A stretch of DNA of 58,914 nucleotides from contig JAFLTS010000017.1 of NCBI GenBank assembly GCA_022509185.1, positions 1 through 58,914 on the forward strand, written 5' to 3'. The first letter of the stretch is position 1. The number at the start of each line of letters is the position of its first letter. The notes below the pieces were generated by a model that saw nothing but the letters and a program-made list of their open reading frames with translations, did no database searches and was not told the origin of the DNA. The translations under genes and the position numbers were made by a program. This document shows, in pieces, positions 26,856 through 36,742 of the stretch. The DNA is from Muribaculaceae bacterium (lineage in GTDB: Bacteria > Bacteroidota > Bacteroidia > Bacteroidales > Muribaculaceae).

Positions 26856-27128
26856 ATGAATCTGAAACCATTGGCAGACAGAGTGCTTATTCAACCTACA
26901 GCTGCCGAAGAAGTAACTATGAGTGGTATTATTATACCTGATTCTGCTAAAGAAAAACCTTTGAAAGGAAAAATTCTTGCAGTTGGTAAAGGCACAAAAG
27001 ATGAAGAAATGGTGCTTAAAGAAGGAGATGAAGTGCTTTATGGAAAATATGCAGGCACTGAAATTGAATTTGAAGGTGTAAAATATCTCATCATGAGGCA
27101 AAGTGATGTTTTTGCTGTAATAGGATAA
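26856..27128 (+). CDS. groES: co-chaperonin GroES
   Basis: The 90-residue lid of the GroEL folding chamber. It has [17 protein letters not shown], the mobile loop [14 protein letters not shown], and [18 protein letters not shown]. The length is typical of Bacteroidetes. The groEL gene follows after 34 bp. No CIRCE inverted repeat is present upstream. Confidence 0.98.
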   Translation: MNLKPLADRVLIQPTAAEEVTMSGIIIPDSAKEKPLKGKILAVGKGTKDEEMVLKEGDEVLYGKYAGTEIEFEGVKYLIMRQSDVFAVIG

Positions 27129-27147
27129 AAATCTGTGTGAAAATTAA

Positions 27148-28806
<1,659 letters not shown>

Positions 28807-28830
28807 TCTTACCTTGAACCAGAATAATAT

Positions 28831-28860
28831 AAAAAGAGGTGGTCTTTCCACCTCTTTTTT
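28831..28860 (+). terminator. groEL terminator
   Basis: AAAAAGAGGTGG and CCACCTCTTTTT form a perfect 12-bp stem followed by T residues; it should work on both strands. Confidence 0.9.
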
Positions 28861-28920
28861 GTTAGAAACAAACTGGAAACAATCATTTTAAAATAAAATA
28901 TTAAAGAATAGAAAAATAGG

Positions 28921-28951
28921 TTTTTATTTTACTAAAAATTCATTAACTTTG
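28921..28951 (+). promoter_or_regulatory. rplM operon promoter
   Basis: TAACTTTG at 28944-28951 matches TAnnTTTG. The -33 element is TTTT at 28921-28924 (19 nt spacing), one base from consensus. Transcription would start near 28958, giving a leader of about 125 nt. Confidence 0.6.
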
Positions 28952-28981
28952 CACTGCCGATTATATCCAATAGTTAAGTCA

Positions 28982-29031
28982 GCCATTGAATCAGACCTGA
29001 TTTGGCCATCAGCCTGATTTGAATGGATGGC
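28982..29031 (+). ncRNA. structured leader of rplM (candidate r-protein autoregulatory element)
   Basis: Three stacked stems can be drawn: GCCAT/ATGGC (outer), AATCAG/CTGATT (middle) and CTGAT/ATCAG closing a TTGGCC loop. A small GCG/CGC hairpin follows at 29038-29050, and an A/T-rich stem AAAATTT/AAATTTT lies just before the GTG start. Position and structure fit a ribosomal-protein leader bound by L13. I recall a described 'L13-Bacteroidia' leader class but cannot check the match here. Confidence 0.55.
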
Positions 29032-29083
29032 AAGTTTGCGTGTAAAGCGCTGACAAAAATAAAATTTAGTAAAAATTTTTAAA

Positions 29084-29563
29084 GTGGATACTCTAAGTTA
29101 TAAAACACAATCTGCAACTCCTTCAACAATTGAAAAGGAATGGGTAGTTGTTGATGCCGAAGGTCAGGTGCTTGGCCGTCTTTGCTCAAAAGTAGCAAAA
29201 ATCCTCAGAGGTAAAAATAAACCTGATTACACTCCATTTATGGATTGTGGCGATAATGTCATTATTATCAATGCTGACAAAGTAGTGATGAGTAATGATA
29301 AAATGAATAAGCGTGAATACCTCCGTTACACCGGATATCCGGGTGGTCAAAGAGCATTCACCCCGGGTGACCTTATGGAAAAATCCTTTAAGAAAACAAT
29401 CAAAGGAGGAAAGCACCCTCTATTTATCAAGGTTTTGAAAGGAATGCTTCCCAAAGGCCCCCTCGGTCGCGCACTAATAAACAATATGTATGTTTATAAT
29501 GGTCCCGATCATCCCCATGCGGCAAACAACCCAAAAGTAATTGATATCAATAAAATGAAATAA
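29084..29563 (+). CDS. rplM: 50S ribosomal protein L13
   Basis: A 159-residue large-subunit protein, slightly longer than the E. coli form, as is usual in Bacteroidetes. It uses a GTG start and begins MDTLSYKTQSATPS. Family motifs are KEWVVVDAEGQVLGRL, KILRGKNKPDYTPFMDCGD and MLPKGPLGRALI. It is the first gene of rplM-rpsI-rpsB-tsf, 9 bp from rpsI. A structured leader precedes it. Confidence 0.97.
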   Translation: MDTLSYKTQSATPSTIEKEWVVVDAEGQVLGRLCSKVAKILRGKNKPDYTPFMDCGDNVIIINADKVVMSNDKMNKREYLRYTGYPGGQRAFTPGDLMEKSFKKTIKGGKHPLFIKVLKGMLPKGPLGRALINNMYVYNGPDHPHAANNPKVIDINKMK

Positions 29564-29572
29564 TAGTAGAAG

Positions 29573-29959
29573 ATGGAAAAAGTTAACGCAGTTGGTCGCC
29601 GTAAGGCAGCCGTGGCAAGAGTGTATGTCACAGAAGGTAGCGGTAATATCGTTATCGACAAACGTCCCCTTGAGGTGTATTTCCCCTCTTCTATTCTTCA
29701 ATATGTCGTAAAGCAGCCTCTTAATAAACTTGAAGTAGCTGATAAATACGATATAATGGCCCATATTGATGGTGGCGGTTTTAAAGGCCAAGCCGAAGCT
29801 TTACGTCTTGCTATCGCTCGTGCTTTGGTTAAGATCAATCCCGAAGATAAACCGGCTCTTCGCTCTGAAGGATTCATGACACGTGACGCTCGTGTTGTTG
29901 AACGTAAGAAACCGGGCCGTCCCAAAGCTCGTAAACGTTTCCAGTTCTCAAAACGTTAA
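29573..29959 (+). CDS. rpsI: 30S ribosomal protein S9
   Basis: A 128-residue small-subunit protein with NAVGRRKAAVARVYV at the start, GGGFKGQAEALRLAIARALV in the middle, and the basic tail RKKPGRPKARKRFQFSKR that reaches the P-site tRNA. It is co-transcribed with rplM. Confidence 0.98.
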   Translation: MEKVNAVGRRKAAVARVYVTEGSGNIVIDKRPLEVYFPSSILQYVVKQPLNKLEVADKYDIMAHIDGGGFKGQAEALRLAIARALVKINPEDKPALRSEGFMTRDARVVERKKPGRPKARKRFQFSKR

Positions 29960-29981
29960 TGAAGCTCTTACTAAGATTATT

Positions 29982-30075
29982 GTTTAGTATCTAAACTTTT
30001 GGGATGTTCCTTGTGTGCCTACCCAATAGTTGGATTTAAAAATTTAAAAAGAATGTAAACAAAGGGCTCTCGCCC
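29982..30075 (+). promoter_or_regulatory. structured rpsI-rpsB spacer, candidate S2 leader
   Basis: The 132-bp gap before rpsB holds three possible hairpins. They are GTTTAG-TAT-CTAAAC (29982-29996), CTTTTGGG/CCCAATAG with one mismatch (29996-30029), and GGGC-TCTC-GCCC (30064-30075). A short open frame (ATG at 30004, stop at 30037-30039) sits in the second loop. S2 controls its own operon in other bacteria; whether this spacer does so here is inference. Confidence 0.4.
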
Positions 30076-30091
30076 ACAAACAACTCAAAGA

Positions 30092-30937
30092 ATGGCAACA
30101 CCAACATTTGAACAATTACTTGATGCCGGATGTCATTTCGGCCACCTCAAACGTAAATGGAATCCTGCAATGGCTCCATATATCTTTATGGAACGTAACG
30201 GAATTCATATTATTGACTTATATAAGACAGCGGCTAAACTTGATGAAGCTGCAAATGCTTTAAAACAAATAGCTAAAAGTGGTAGAAAAGTTCTTTTTGT
30301 AGCTACAAAAAAGCAAGCTAAAGAAGCTATTGAAAACCACGCTCAGGCTGTTGGCATGCCTTACGTTACTGAACGTTGGCCCGGTGGTATGCTTACTAAC
30401 TTCCCTACTATCAGGAAGGCAGTAAAAAAGATGACTACCATCGATAAAATGAGTAAAGATGGAACTTTCGACAATCTTTCAAAACGTGAAAAACTTCAAA
30501 TTACTCGTCAAAGAGCTAAACTGGAGAAGAACTTAGGATCTATCGCTGATCTTTCTCGTCTGCCTAATGCTCTTTTCGTGGTTGACGTTATGAAAGAACA
30601 TATAGCCGTGGCTGAAGCTAAAAGACTCGGAATCCCGGTTTTCGGCATAGTAGATACAAATTCAAATCCAGAAGATATAGATTTCATCATTCCAGCAAAC
30701 GACGACGCATCTAAAAGTATAGATTTGATTCTTGATACAGTATGCAGCGCTATGGCTGAAGGTCTCGAGGAAAGAAAAGTTGAAAAGCTTGATACTTCAG
30801 ATGAAGAAAAGACTGAAGCTTCTGCTGATGCTACACCTGGTAAACGTCGCAGAATGCGTAGAAATGAAACTAAAGATGCCGCTCCGGTAGAAGAAACCGA
30901 AGTGGATATTGAAGAAACAGACGAAACTGCTGAATAA
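30092..30937 (+). CDS. rpsB: 30S ribosomal protein S2
   Basis: A 281-residue protein. It has TFEQLLDAGCHFGHLKRKWN, the coiled-coil region (TIDKMSKDGTFDNLSKREK) and GIPVFGIVDTNSNPEDIDF. The C terminus (about 225-281) is an acidic, charged tail containing KRRRMRRNE, longer than in E. coli. The EF-Ts gene follows after 21 bp. Confidence 0.97.
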   Translation: MATPTFEQLLDAGCHFGHLKRKWNPAMAPYIFMERNGIHIIDLYKTAAKLDEAANALKQIAKSGRKVLFVATKKQAKEAIENHAQAVGMPYVTERWPGGMLTNFPTIRKAVKKMTTIDKMSKDGTFDNLSKREKLQITRQRAKLEKNLGSIADLSRLPNALFVVDVMKEHIAVAEAKRLGIPVFGIVDTNSNPEDIDFIIPANDDASKSIDLILDTVCSAMAEGLEERKVEKLDTSDEEKTEASADATPGKRRRMRRNETKDAAPVEETEVDIEETDETAE

Positions 30938-30958
30938 TTAAATTAATAAAGAATCATC

Positions 30959-31951
30959 ATGGCAGTATCTATTGAAGATATTAAAAAACTTCGCACAATG
31001 ACAGGTGCGGGTATGATGGACTGCAAAAATGCACTCGCTGAAACCGACGGCAATATAGAAGCAGCCATCGAAATAATTCGTAAAAAAGGACAGGCAGTTG
31101 CAGCTAAACGTGAAGACCGTGAAGCGGCAGAAGGCTGTGTGATTAGTGGTGTAAAAGAGGGTTTTGCAGCTATTGTAGCTCTTAAATGCGAAACCGATTT
31201 TGTTGCTAAAAATGAATCTTTCAGAGCTCTTACAAAAGCAATTCTTGATGCAGCTGTTGCAGCTTCCGCCAAAACGCTTGATGAAGTTAAAGCTCTTAAA
31301 CTTAATGGACGTACAGTAGAGGAAAACATCACAGACGAAATAGGTAAGACCGGTGAGAAAATGGAACTCGGAGCTTATGAATGCATAGAAGCTCCATCTG
31401 TAGCAGCATACGACCATCTGGGGAATAAATTAGCTACTATCGTTGGTCTGAATGTAGCCGGTATTGATCCCTCTGTCGGAAGGGAAGTTGCAATGCAAGT
31501 TGCTGCAATGAATCCTGTTGCAGTGGATCGCGAGCATGTAAAAAAAGAAACTATCGATAACGAGCTCAATATAGCTATAGAAAAAACTAAAGAAGAGCAA
31601 GTAAAGAAAGCTGTTGAAGTTGCTATTAAAAAAGCAGGAATTAATCCTAATCTTGTTGATAGTGAAGACCATATCAATTCTAATATTGCAAAAGGTTGGC
31701 TCACTCAAGAAGAAGCTGATAAAGCCCGTGCCATAGCTGCTGAAACTGCTGCTGCTAAAGCTGCTAATCTTCCGGAACAGATGATCCAAAATATTGCGAA
31801 CGGACGTTTGAACAAGTTCTTTAAAGAAAATTGTCTTATGGAACAGGAATTCCATCGGGATGCTAAAATCACTGTGGGACAATTCCTTGACCAGACTTCT
31901 AAAGGCCTTGTAGTATTGGATTTCAAACGTGTAAATCTTAACCAAGATTAA
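30959..31951 (+). CDS. tsf: translation elongation factor Ts
   Basis: EF-Ts exchanges GDP for GTP on EF-Tu. The 330-residue protein has the N-terminal UBA-like part with IKKLRTMTGAGMMDCKNALAE, the TDFVAKNE motif (about 80) and a core domain with an Ala-rich coiled coil. The C terminus includes MEQEFHRDAKITVGQFL. It is longer than E. coli EF-Ts (283), consistent with Bacteroidetes homologues. It closes the ribosomal operon before the terminator at 31971. Confidence 0.96.
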   Translation: MAVSIEDIKKLRTMTGAGMMDCKNALAETDGNIEAAIEIIRKKGQAVAAKREDREAAEGCVISGVKEGFAAIVALKCETDFVAKNESFRALTKAILDAAVAASAKTLDEVKALKLNGRTVEENITDEIGKTGEKMELGAYECIEAPSVAAYDHLGNKLATIVGLNVAGIDPSVGREVAMQVAAMNPVAVDREHVKKETIDNELNIAIEKTKEEQVKKAVEVAIKKAGINPNLVDSEDHINSNIAKGWLTQEEADKARAIAAETAAAKAANLPEQMIQNIANGRLNKFFKENCLMEQEFHRDAKITVGQFLDQTSKGLVVLDFKRVNLNQD

Positions 31952-31970
31952 TTATTTATTGATTTATATT

Positions 31971-32001
31971 AAGAGAGCAGGTGTTTCAACCTGCTCTCTT
32001 T
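31971..32001 (+). terminator. tsf operon terminator
   Basis: AAGAGAGCAGGT and ACCTGCTCTCTT form a perfect 12-bp stem with a six-base loop, ending in T residues. Confidence 0.9.
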
Positions 32002-32059
32002 GTATTTGAACATTCTCTAAGATTTATTGTTATAATATTAAACTTTAAAGAATTAGATT

Positions 32060-32641
32060 ATGAAATTCACACAGCCAAAACTCCCGTATGCTCAAGATGC
32101 CCTTGAACCCGTTATCTCTTCAAGAACCATCGAATACCATTATGGTAAACATGAGAAAGCCTATATTGATACCCTTAATAAACTAATTGAAGGAACCGAT
32201 TATGAAAATATGGCTTTGGAAGATATCATTTTAAAAAGCGACGGTAAACTTTTTAATCAAGCATCACAAGCTTGGAACCATATATTTTATTTCTTCCAGT
32301 TTAATCCTGATGGTTACCGTGAACCTTCAGGTACACTTAGAAGTCAGATTGAAAAACAATTCGGTACTCTTGATGAGTTTAAAAAACAAGTAGAGGAAGC
32401 CGGTGTGGCAGTCTTTGGTTCAGGTTATGTATGGGTAGCCAAGGATGAAAATGGAGAATTATATATTCAACAAGCTAAAAATGCAGAAAATCCGATGACT
32501 CAAGGTTTAAAACCGATACTTACTTTTGATGTGTGGGAACATGCCTACTATCTCGATTATCAGAACCTTAGAGCATCATACCTCCATAAATTATGGGACA
32601 TTTTGGATTGGTCGATTATTGAAATGAGATACGAAAACTAA
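32060..32641 (+). CDS. sodB: superoxide dismutase, Fe-type
   Basis: A 193-residue Fe/Mn superoxide dismutase that removes superoxide in the cytosol. Metal ligands are His in IEYHYGKHEKAY, His in AWNHIFYF, and Asp and His in FDVWEHAYYLDY. The residue before AWNH is Gln and the NAENPM segment has Ala at the position where Mn enzymes have Gln; both are Fe-type marks, though some Bacteroidetes enzymes work with either metal. It has its own terminator at 32665 and stands alone. Confidence 0.94.
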   Translation: MKFTQPKLPYAQDALEPVISSRTIEYHYGKHEKAYIDTLNKLIEGTDYENMALEDIILKSDGKLFNQASQAWNHIFYFFQFNPDGYREPSGTLRSQIEKQFGTLDEFKKQVEEAGVAVFGSGYVWVAKDENGELYIQQAKNAENPMTQGLKPILTFDVWEHAYYLDYQNLRASYLHKLWDILDWSIIEMRYEN

Positions 32642-32664
32642 TGCTTATTAATAATGACATTATT

Positions 32665-32697
32665 AGGGATAGGAGATAATTTCTTCTATCCCTTTTT
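32665..32697 (+). terminator. sodB terminator
   Basis: AGGGATAG and CTATCCCT form an 8-bp stem, extended in the loop by AGA/TCT, then TTTTT. Confidence 0.82.
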
Positions 32698-32728
32698 AAT
32701 CGAGAATAACATAATTTTTGGCTTGAAT

Positions 32729-32759
32729 TTTGTTATAAAGAAGAAAAGATATAATTTTA
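32729..32759 (+). promoter_or_regulatory. probable rsfS-ftsH promoter
   Basis: TTTG at 32729-32732, 19 nt, then TAATTTTA at 32752-32759, one base from TAnnTTTG. The rsfS ATG follows 13 nt later, so the leader would be very short. Confidence 0.45.
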
Positions 32760-32772
32760 TATTCCAATTACA

Positions 32773-33135
32773 ATGCAAAAAGAAAACACAAATAAAATCA
32801 ATGAAATAATAGAAGCGATCACAGACAGAAAGGGCAAAAAGATTTCGCTTCTCAATCTTGCAAAAATAGACACGGCACCCGCCTCTTCTTTCGTAATTTG
32901 CCAGGGAAACAGCACTTCCCAAGTTTCATCTATAGCAGATTCAATAAGAGAACGTCTACAGAAAAACCTGGATATCAAGCCTTATAATTACGACGGGTAT
33001 AAAAACTCACAATGGATTATAATTGATTATGGGGATACAATGGTGCACGTTTTTTTACCGGAATTCAGAGATTTTTATAATCTTGAAGACCTATGGAACG
33101 ATGCAACTATTACAAATTTGCCCGATTTAGATTAA
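32773..33135 (+). CDS. rsfS: ribosome silencing factor RsfS
   Basis: RsfS binds L14 and blocks subunit joining when growth slows. The 120-residue protein contains the family pattern: KKISLLNLAKIDTAPASSFVIC, then STSQVSSIADSIRERL and WIIIDYGDTMVHVFLPEFRDFYNLEDLW. It lies 33 bp upstream of ftsH, a neighbourhood common in Bacteroidetes. Confidence 0.94.
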   Translation: MQKENTNKINEIIEAITDRKGKKISLLNLAKIDTAPASSFVICQGNSTSQVSSIADSIRERLQKNLDIKPYNYDGYKNSQWIIIDYGDTMVHVFLPEFRDFYNLEDLWNDATITNLPDLD

Positions 33136-33168
33136 TTTTGCACTTGATTTCACTTTAACCAATAAAAA

Positions 33169-35286
33169 ATGCTTAAATACCCCAAGCCTAACAACAGACC
33201 TGGCAACCAAAATAAAAAACCGGCATTCAATATGTATTGGATGTATGGGATTATATTAATATCTCTCTTCGCTCTTTTTTATTTTCAAGACGCTTCCCAA
33301 ACCAAAGAAGTGGATTGGACAGAATTTGAAGATTCGGCACTTGCAGGTGATATCGATAAAATAATGGTTTTCCCTGAGAGTAAAATTGCTGAGGGATTTG
33401 TAACATCTCAAGGTGCCGATAAACACAACTTTGACAATTCCGAAGCGTTTTCAGGAGATAGAAAAATTAAAACCACTATTCCATCTCCTGATAAAATACA
33501 GGATAAAATAGATGAATGGAATGCTGCCCTTGCAGCACAAGGAAAACCTCAAATTAAAGTTAACTACGAGAAAAGTTCTGATTTTATGAAACTTTTCTGG
33601 TATTTCGGTCCAATTCTTCTTTTAGTCCTCTTCATGGTCTATATGTCACGCCGTGTTAACAGCGGTGGTGGTGGAGGAGGAATATTTAATGTGGGAAAAT
33701 CCAGAGCTACAGTTTTCGATAAAAATAACGGACCGTCAGTAACCTTTAAAGATGTGGCAGGTCTTGCAGAAGCAAAAGTTGAAATCGAGGAAATTGTGGA
33801 ATTTCTAAAAAATCCACAAAAATATACGGAATTAGGAGCAAAGATTCCTAAAGGTGCATTGCTCGTGGGTCCTCCGGGTACAGGTAAAACTCTTCTGGCC
33901 AAAGCTGTAGCCGGAGAAGCTAATGTTCCTTTCCTATCTATGTCAGGTTCCGACTTCGTCGAAATGTTTGTAGGTGTAGGTGCAGCTCGTGTTCGAGATC
34001 TTTTTAAACAAGCCAAGGAAAAGGCTCCATGTATCGTTTTTATCGATGAAATTGATGCTGTAGGTAGAGCAAGAGGAAAGAATCCAAATATGGGTTCAAA
34101 CGATGAGAGAGAAAACACATTGAACCAGATGCTTACAGAAATGGACGGTTTTGGTTCAAATAACGGGGTTATTATTCTTGCAGCAACCAACCGTGCGGAT
34201 ATGCTTGATAAAGCCCTTCTCCGCCCGGGTCGTTTCGACAGACAGATCTATGTAGATCTTCCTGAATTAACAGACCGTATGGAGATTTTCAATGTGCATC
34301 TGCGCCATATCAAGGTAAACAGCAAATTGGATATCGAACAATTAGCTCGTCAAACACAAGGTTTTTCAGGAGCAGATATAGCTAATGTTTGTAATGAAGC
34401 TGCTCTTATTGCTGCTCGAAATAATAAACCGGCTGTAGACTGGAATGATTTTATGGCAGCCATTGACCGTATTGTAGGAGGGTTGGAAAAGAGATCCAGA
34501 ATTATTACTAATGATGAAAAATTCTCTATTGCTACTCACGAAGCAGGACACGCCATCATAGGATGGCTTACTCAATATGGCAATCCTTTGGTAAAGGTTA
34601 CAATAGTACCAAGAGGTCGTGCATTAGGTGCAGCCTGGTATGCTCCTGAAGCACGTCAGATTATCCCGACTCAGGCTCTATTGGATACAATGTGCGGACT
34701 TCTGGGTGGTAGAGCAGCTGAAGATGTTTTCACGGGTCAAGTTGGCACAGGAGCAAGTGATGACTTGGAAAAATGTACAAAGATTGCACGATCTTTAGTT
34801 TTAGTTTATGGAATGAGTGAAAGACTTCCGAACCTGAATTATAATGATTCCACAGGCCAGGATTATGGTTTTACAAAACCATATTCAGATGAAACGGCCC
34901 AGATTATTGATGAAGAAGTTAAACGCATCGTAAACGAACAATATGAGAGAGCCAAATCAATTCTCAAAGAATACGCAAAAGAACATAATAAAATCCGAGA
35001 TCTCCTGGTTGAACGAGAAGTAATATTCCATGATGATGTGGAAATAATATTAGGTCCTCGCAAATGGAAATCTCGTACGGATGAAATAATGGAAATTAAC
35101 CGTCAGGAAGAAGAAAAAAGAAAACTTCAAAAAGCATCTGACGAGAAGGCTTTAAAAGAAAAAGCTAAACAAAAAACAGAACTTCAACCCACAATGGATG
35201 ATGTTTCAAATTCTGTTGAAACTGCGGTAGACGACACCGAGAAAAAAGATGATACAGAAACCCCTCCTCCATTTAATTTAAATTGA
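33169..35286 (+). CDS. ftsH: ATP-dependent zinc metalloprotease FtsH
   Basis: A membrane-anchored AAA protease of 705 residues. A first transmembrane helix near 21-40 ([17 protein letters not shown]) and a second near 145-165 enclose a periplasmic domain. The AAA domain has Walker A GPPGTGKT (about 236) and Walker [12 protein letters not shown]. The protease domain has the zinc site HEAGH (about 458). A charged C-terminal tail with a Thr-Glu-Asp-rich end follows after about 620. It degrades misfolded membrane proteins and, in many bacteria, LpxC. A terminator follows at 35309. Confidence 0.97.
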   Translation: MLKYPKPNNRPGNQNKKPAFNMYWMYGIILISLFALFYFQDASQTKEVDWTEFEDSALAGDIDKIMVFPESKIAEGFVTSQGADKHNFDNSEAFSGDRKIKTTIPSPDKIQDKIDEWNAALAAQGKPQIKVNYEKSSDFMKLFWYFGPILLLVLFMVYMSRRVNSGGGGGGIFNVGKSRATVFDKNNGPSVTFKDVAGLAEAKVEIEEIVEFLKNPQKYTELGAKIPKGALLVGPPGTGKTLLAKAVAGEANVPFLSMSGSDFVEMFVGVGAARVRDLFKQAKEKAPCIVFIDEIDAVGRARGKNPNMGSNDERENTLNQMLTEMDGFGSNNGVIILAATNRADMLDKALLRPGRFDRQIYVDLPELTDRMEIFNVHLRHIKVNSKLDIEQLARQTQGFSGADIANVCNEAALIAARNNKPAVDWNDFMAAIDRIVGGLEKRSRIITNDEKFSIATHEAGHAIIGWLTQYGNPLVKVTIVPRGRALGAAWYAPEARQIIPTQALLDTMCGLLGGRAAEDVFTGQVGTGASDDLEKCTKIARSLVLVYGMSERLPNLNYNDSTGQDYGFTKPYSDETAQIIDEEVKRIVNEQYERAKSILKEYAKEHNKIRDLLVEREVIFHDDVEIILGPRKWKSRTDEIMEINRQEEEKRKLQKASDEKALKEKAKQKTELQPTMDDVSNSVETAVDDTEKKDDTETPPPFNLN

Positions 35287-35308
35287 CATAAATCAAAGGT
35301 TCATAAAT

Positions 35309-35346
35309 CCGGTAGAAAACTTTTAAAGGTTATTCTATCGGATTTT
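35309..35346 (+). terminator. ftsH terminator (moderate)
   Basis: CCGGTAGAA and TTCTATCGG pair over 9 bp with one G-T pair and a 19-base loop, then ATTTT. Confidence 0.6.
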
Positions 35347-35468
35347 CCTTGTCTGATAAGAAATTGAAGAAAACTATATTATGAATTTTCGTTTTTTCCC
35401 TTTTACCAAAAGTATTTTGGCTTGATTTCCCTTAAGTTAGAAGTAAGAAATATTCCGATTTTTAATTA

Positions 35469-35476
35469 ATTTTGCA
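35469..35476 (+). promoter_or_regulatory. efflux operon promoter, -7 element
   Basis: TAATTTTG matches TAnnTTTG; no -33 TTTG is found at the right spacing. The TTG that opens the long adaptor frame overlaps this element. Confidence 0.5.
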
Positions 35477-35546
35477 TAAATTAAGGCTTAATATTGATAC
35501 CCTTATTATAAGTCTTATCTTTTATAAGAAATCAAAATCTTCTTTT

Positions 35547-36707
35547 ATGAAATTATTTAATATTTATGCTTTTGCTCTACCTCTTTTTGCGGGAGCGATG
35601 GCACTTTCATCTTGCAATGGCAACAATCAGTCGAATCAAACGCAACAACCCCCGGTTTTATCGGTTATGACGGTTACTGAGTCCAATTCTACTCTTGATT
35701 CCTCTATACCTTGTACCCTTGAAGGTGAAAATGACGTTGAAATAAGACCTCAGGTCACTGGTTTCTTAACTAAAGTACATGTAGATGATGGTCAAAAAGT
35801 TCAAAAAGGTCAGGTTTTATTTACTATTGATCAAGTGCAATTGCAAGCAGCAGTAGATCAGGCTCAGGCAGCCGTTGCTGTTGCTCAGGCAAATGTAAAT
35901 ACCGCCCAAACAAATGCAGATAACAATAAAATTCTTCTCGATAAGAATATTATTAGTGCGTCGGCATATCAAACTTCGGTAGATGCCTTGAATGCTGCAA
36001 AGGCACAATTAAACCAGGCAAAAGCAGCTTTAGTATCAGCTCAAAAGAATCTTTCTTATACTACTGTTACAGCTCCTGTCTCAGGTATTGTTGGAGCGAT
36101 ACCTTATAAAGAGGGCACTTTGGTTTCACCTTCTACTCTACTCACTATATTGTCTAATAATTCTGCTATGCAAGCCTATTTTTCTTTGAATGAAAAGACA
36201 ATACTTGAACTTACAGATAATGGTAAAAGAACATTAAGACAGGCGGTAGATTCTATGCCTGAAGTTTCTTTGCAATTGGCAACCGGTAGTATATATCCTT
36301 ATAAAGGAAAGGTCACTGCTATATCAGGGGTGATAGATCCTACTACCGGAAGTGCTCAGGCTAAAGCAATTTTTCCGAATCCGGATGGAATGCTTCATAG
36401 CGGGAATACGGGTAATATACTCATTCCTGTTGAACATGACGGTATAATAGAGATACCACAAAATGCTACTTTCGAAGTACAAGATATGAAATTTGTTTAT
36501 ATTGTGGGTGATTCTGCAAAAGTTCACTCTCGTCCCATAACGGTAGCACCACTTAATGATGGTAAAAAATATATTATTACTTCGGGCTTAAAACCGGGTG
36601 ATGTAATTGTAACAGAAGGTATTGGTATATCTGTAGCAGACGGTATGATTATAACCCCTAAAAATAATGAGGCGCCGGCTACTGCTTTGGAACAACCGGC
36701 CCAATAA
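35547..36707 (+). CDS. RND efflux periplasmic adaptor (membrane fusion protein)
   Basis: From the ATG at 35547 the protein has 386 residues. It is a lipoprotein (lipobox ALSSC). The lipoyl-like half motifs (EIRPQVTGFLTKVHVDDGQ, and SYTTVTAPVSGIVGAIPYKEG) flank an Ala/Gln-rich alpha-hairpin (QAAVDQAQAAVAVAQANVN), as in AcrA/MexA. The adaptor couples the inner-membrane pump to the outer-membrane channel. The longer frame starts at a TTG inside the promoter and would bury the signal peptide, so it is rejected. The pump gene follows 35 bp later. Confidence 0.92.
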   Translation: MKLFNIYAFALPLFAGAMALSSCNGNNQSNQTQQPPVLSVMTVTESNSTLDSSIPCTLEGENDVEIRPQVTGFLTKVHVDDGQKVQKGQVLFTIDQVQLQAAVDQAQAAVAVAQANVNTAQTNADNNKILLDKNIISASAYQTSVDALNAAKAQLNQAKAALVSAQKNLSYTTVTAPVSGIVGAIPYKEGTLVSPSTLLTILSNNSAMQAYFSLNEKTILELTDNGKRTLRQAVDSMPEVSLQLATGSIYPYKGKVTAISGVIDPTTGSAQAKAIFPNPDGMLHSGNTGNILIPVEHDGIIEIPQNATFEVQDMKFVYIVGDSAKVHSRPITVAPLNDGKKYIITSGLKPGDVIVTEGIGISVADGMIITPKNNEAPATALEQPAQ

Positions 36708-36742
36708 TTCCTCGCTTCTTTCCATAAATTTAAAGATTTATC

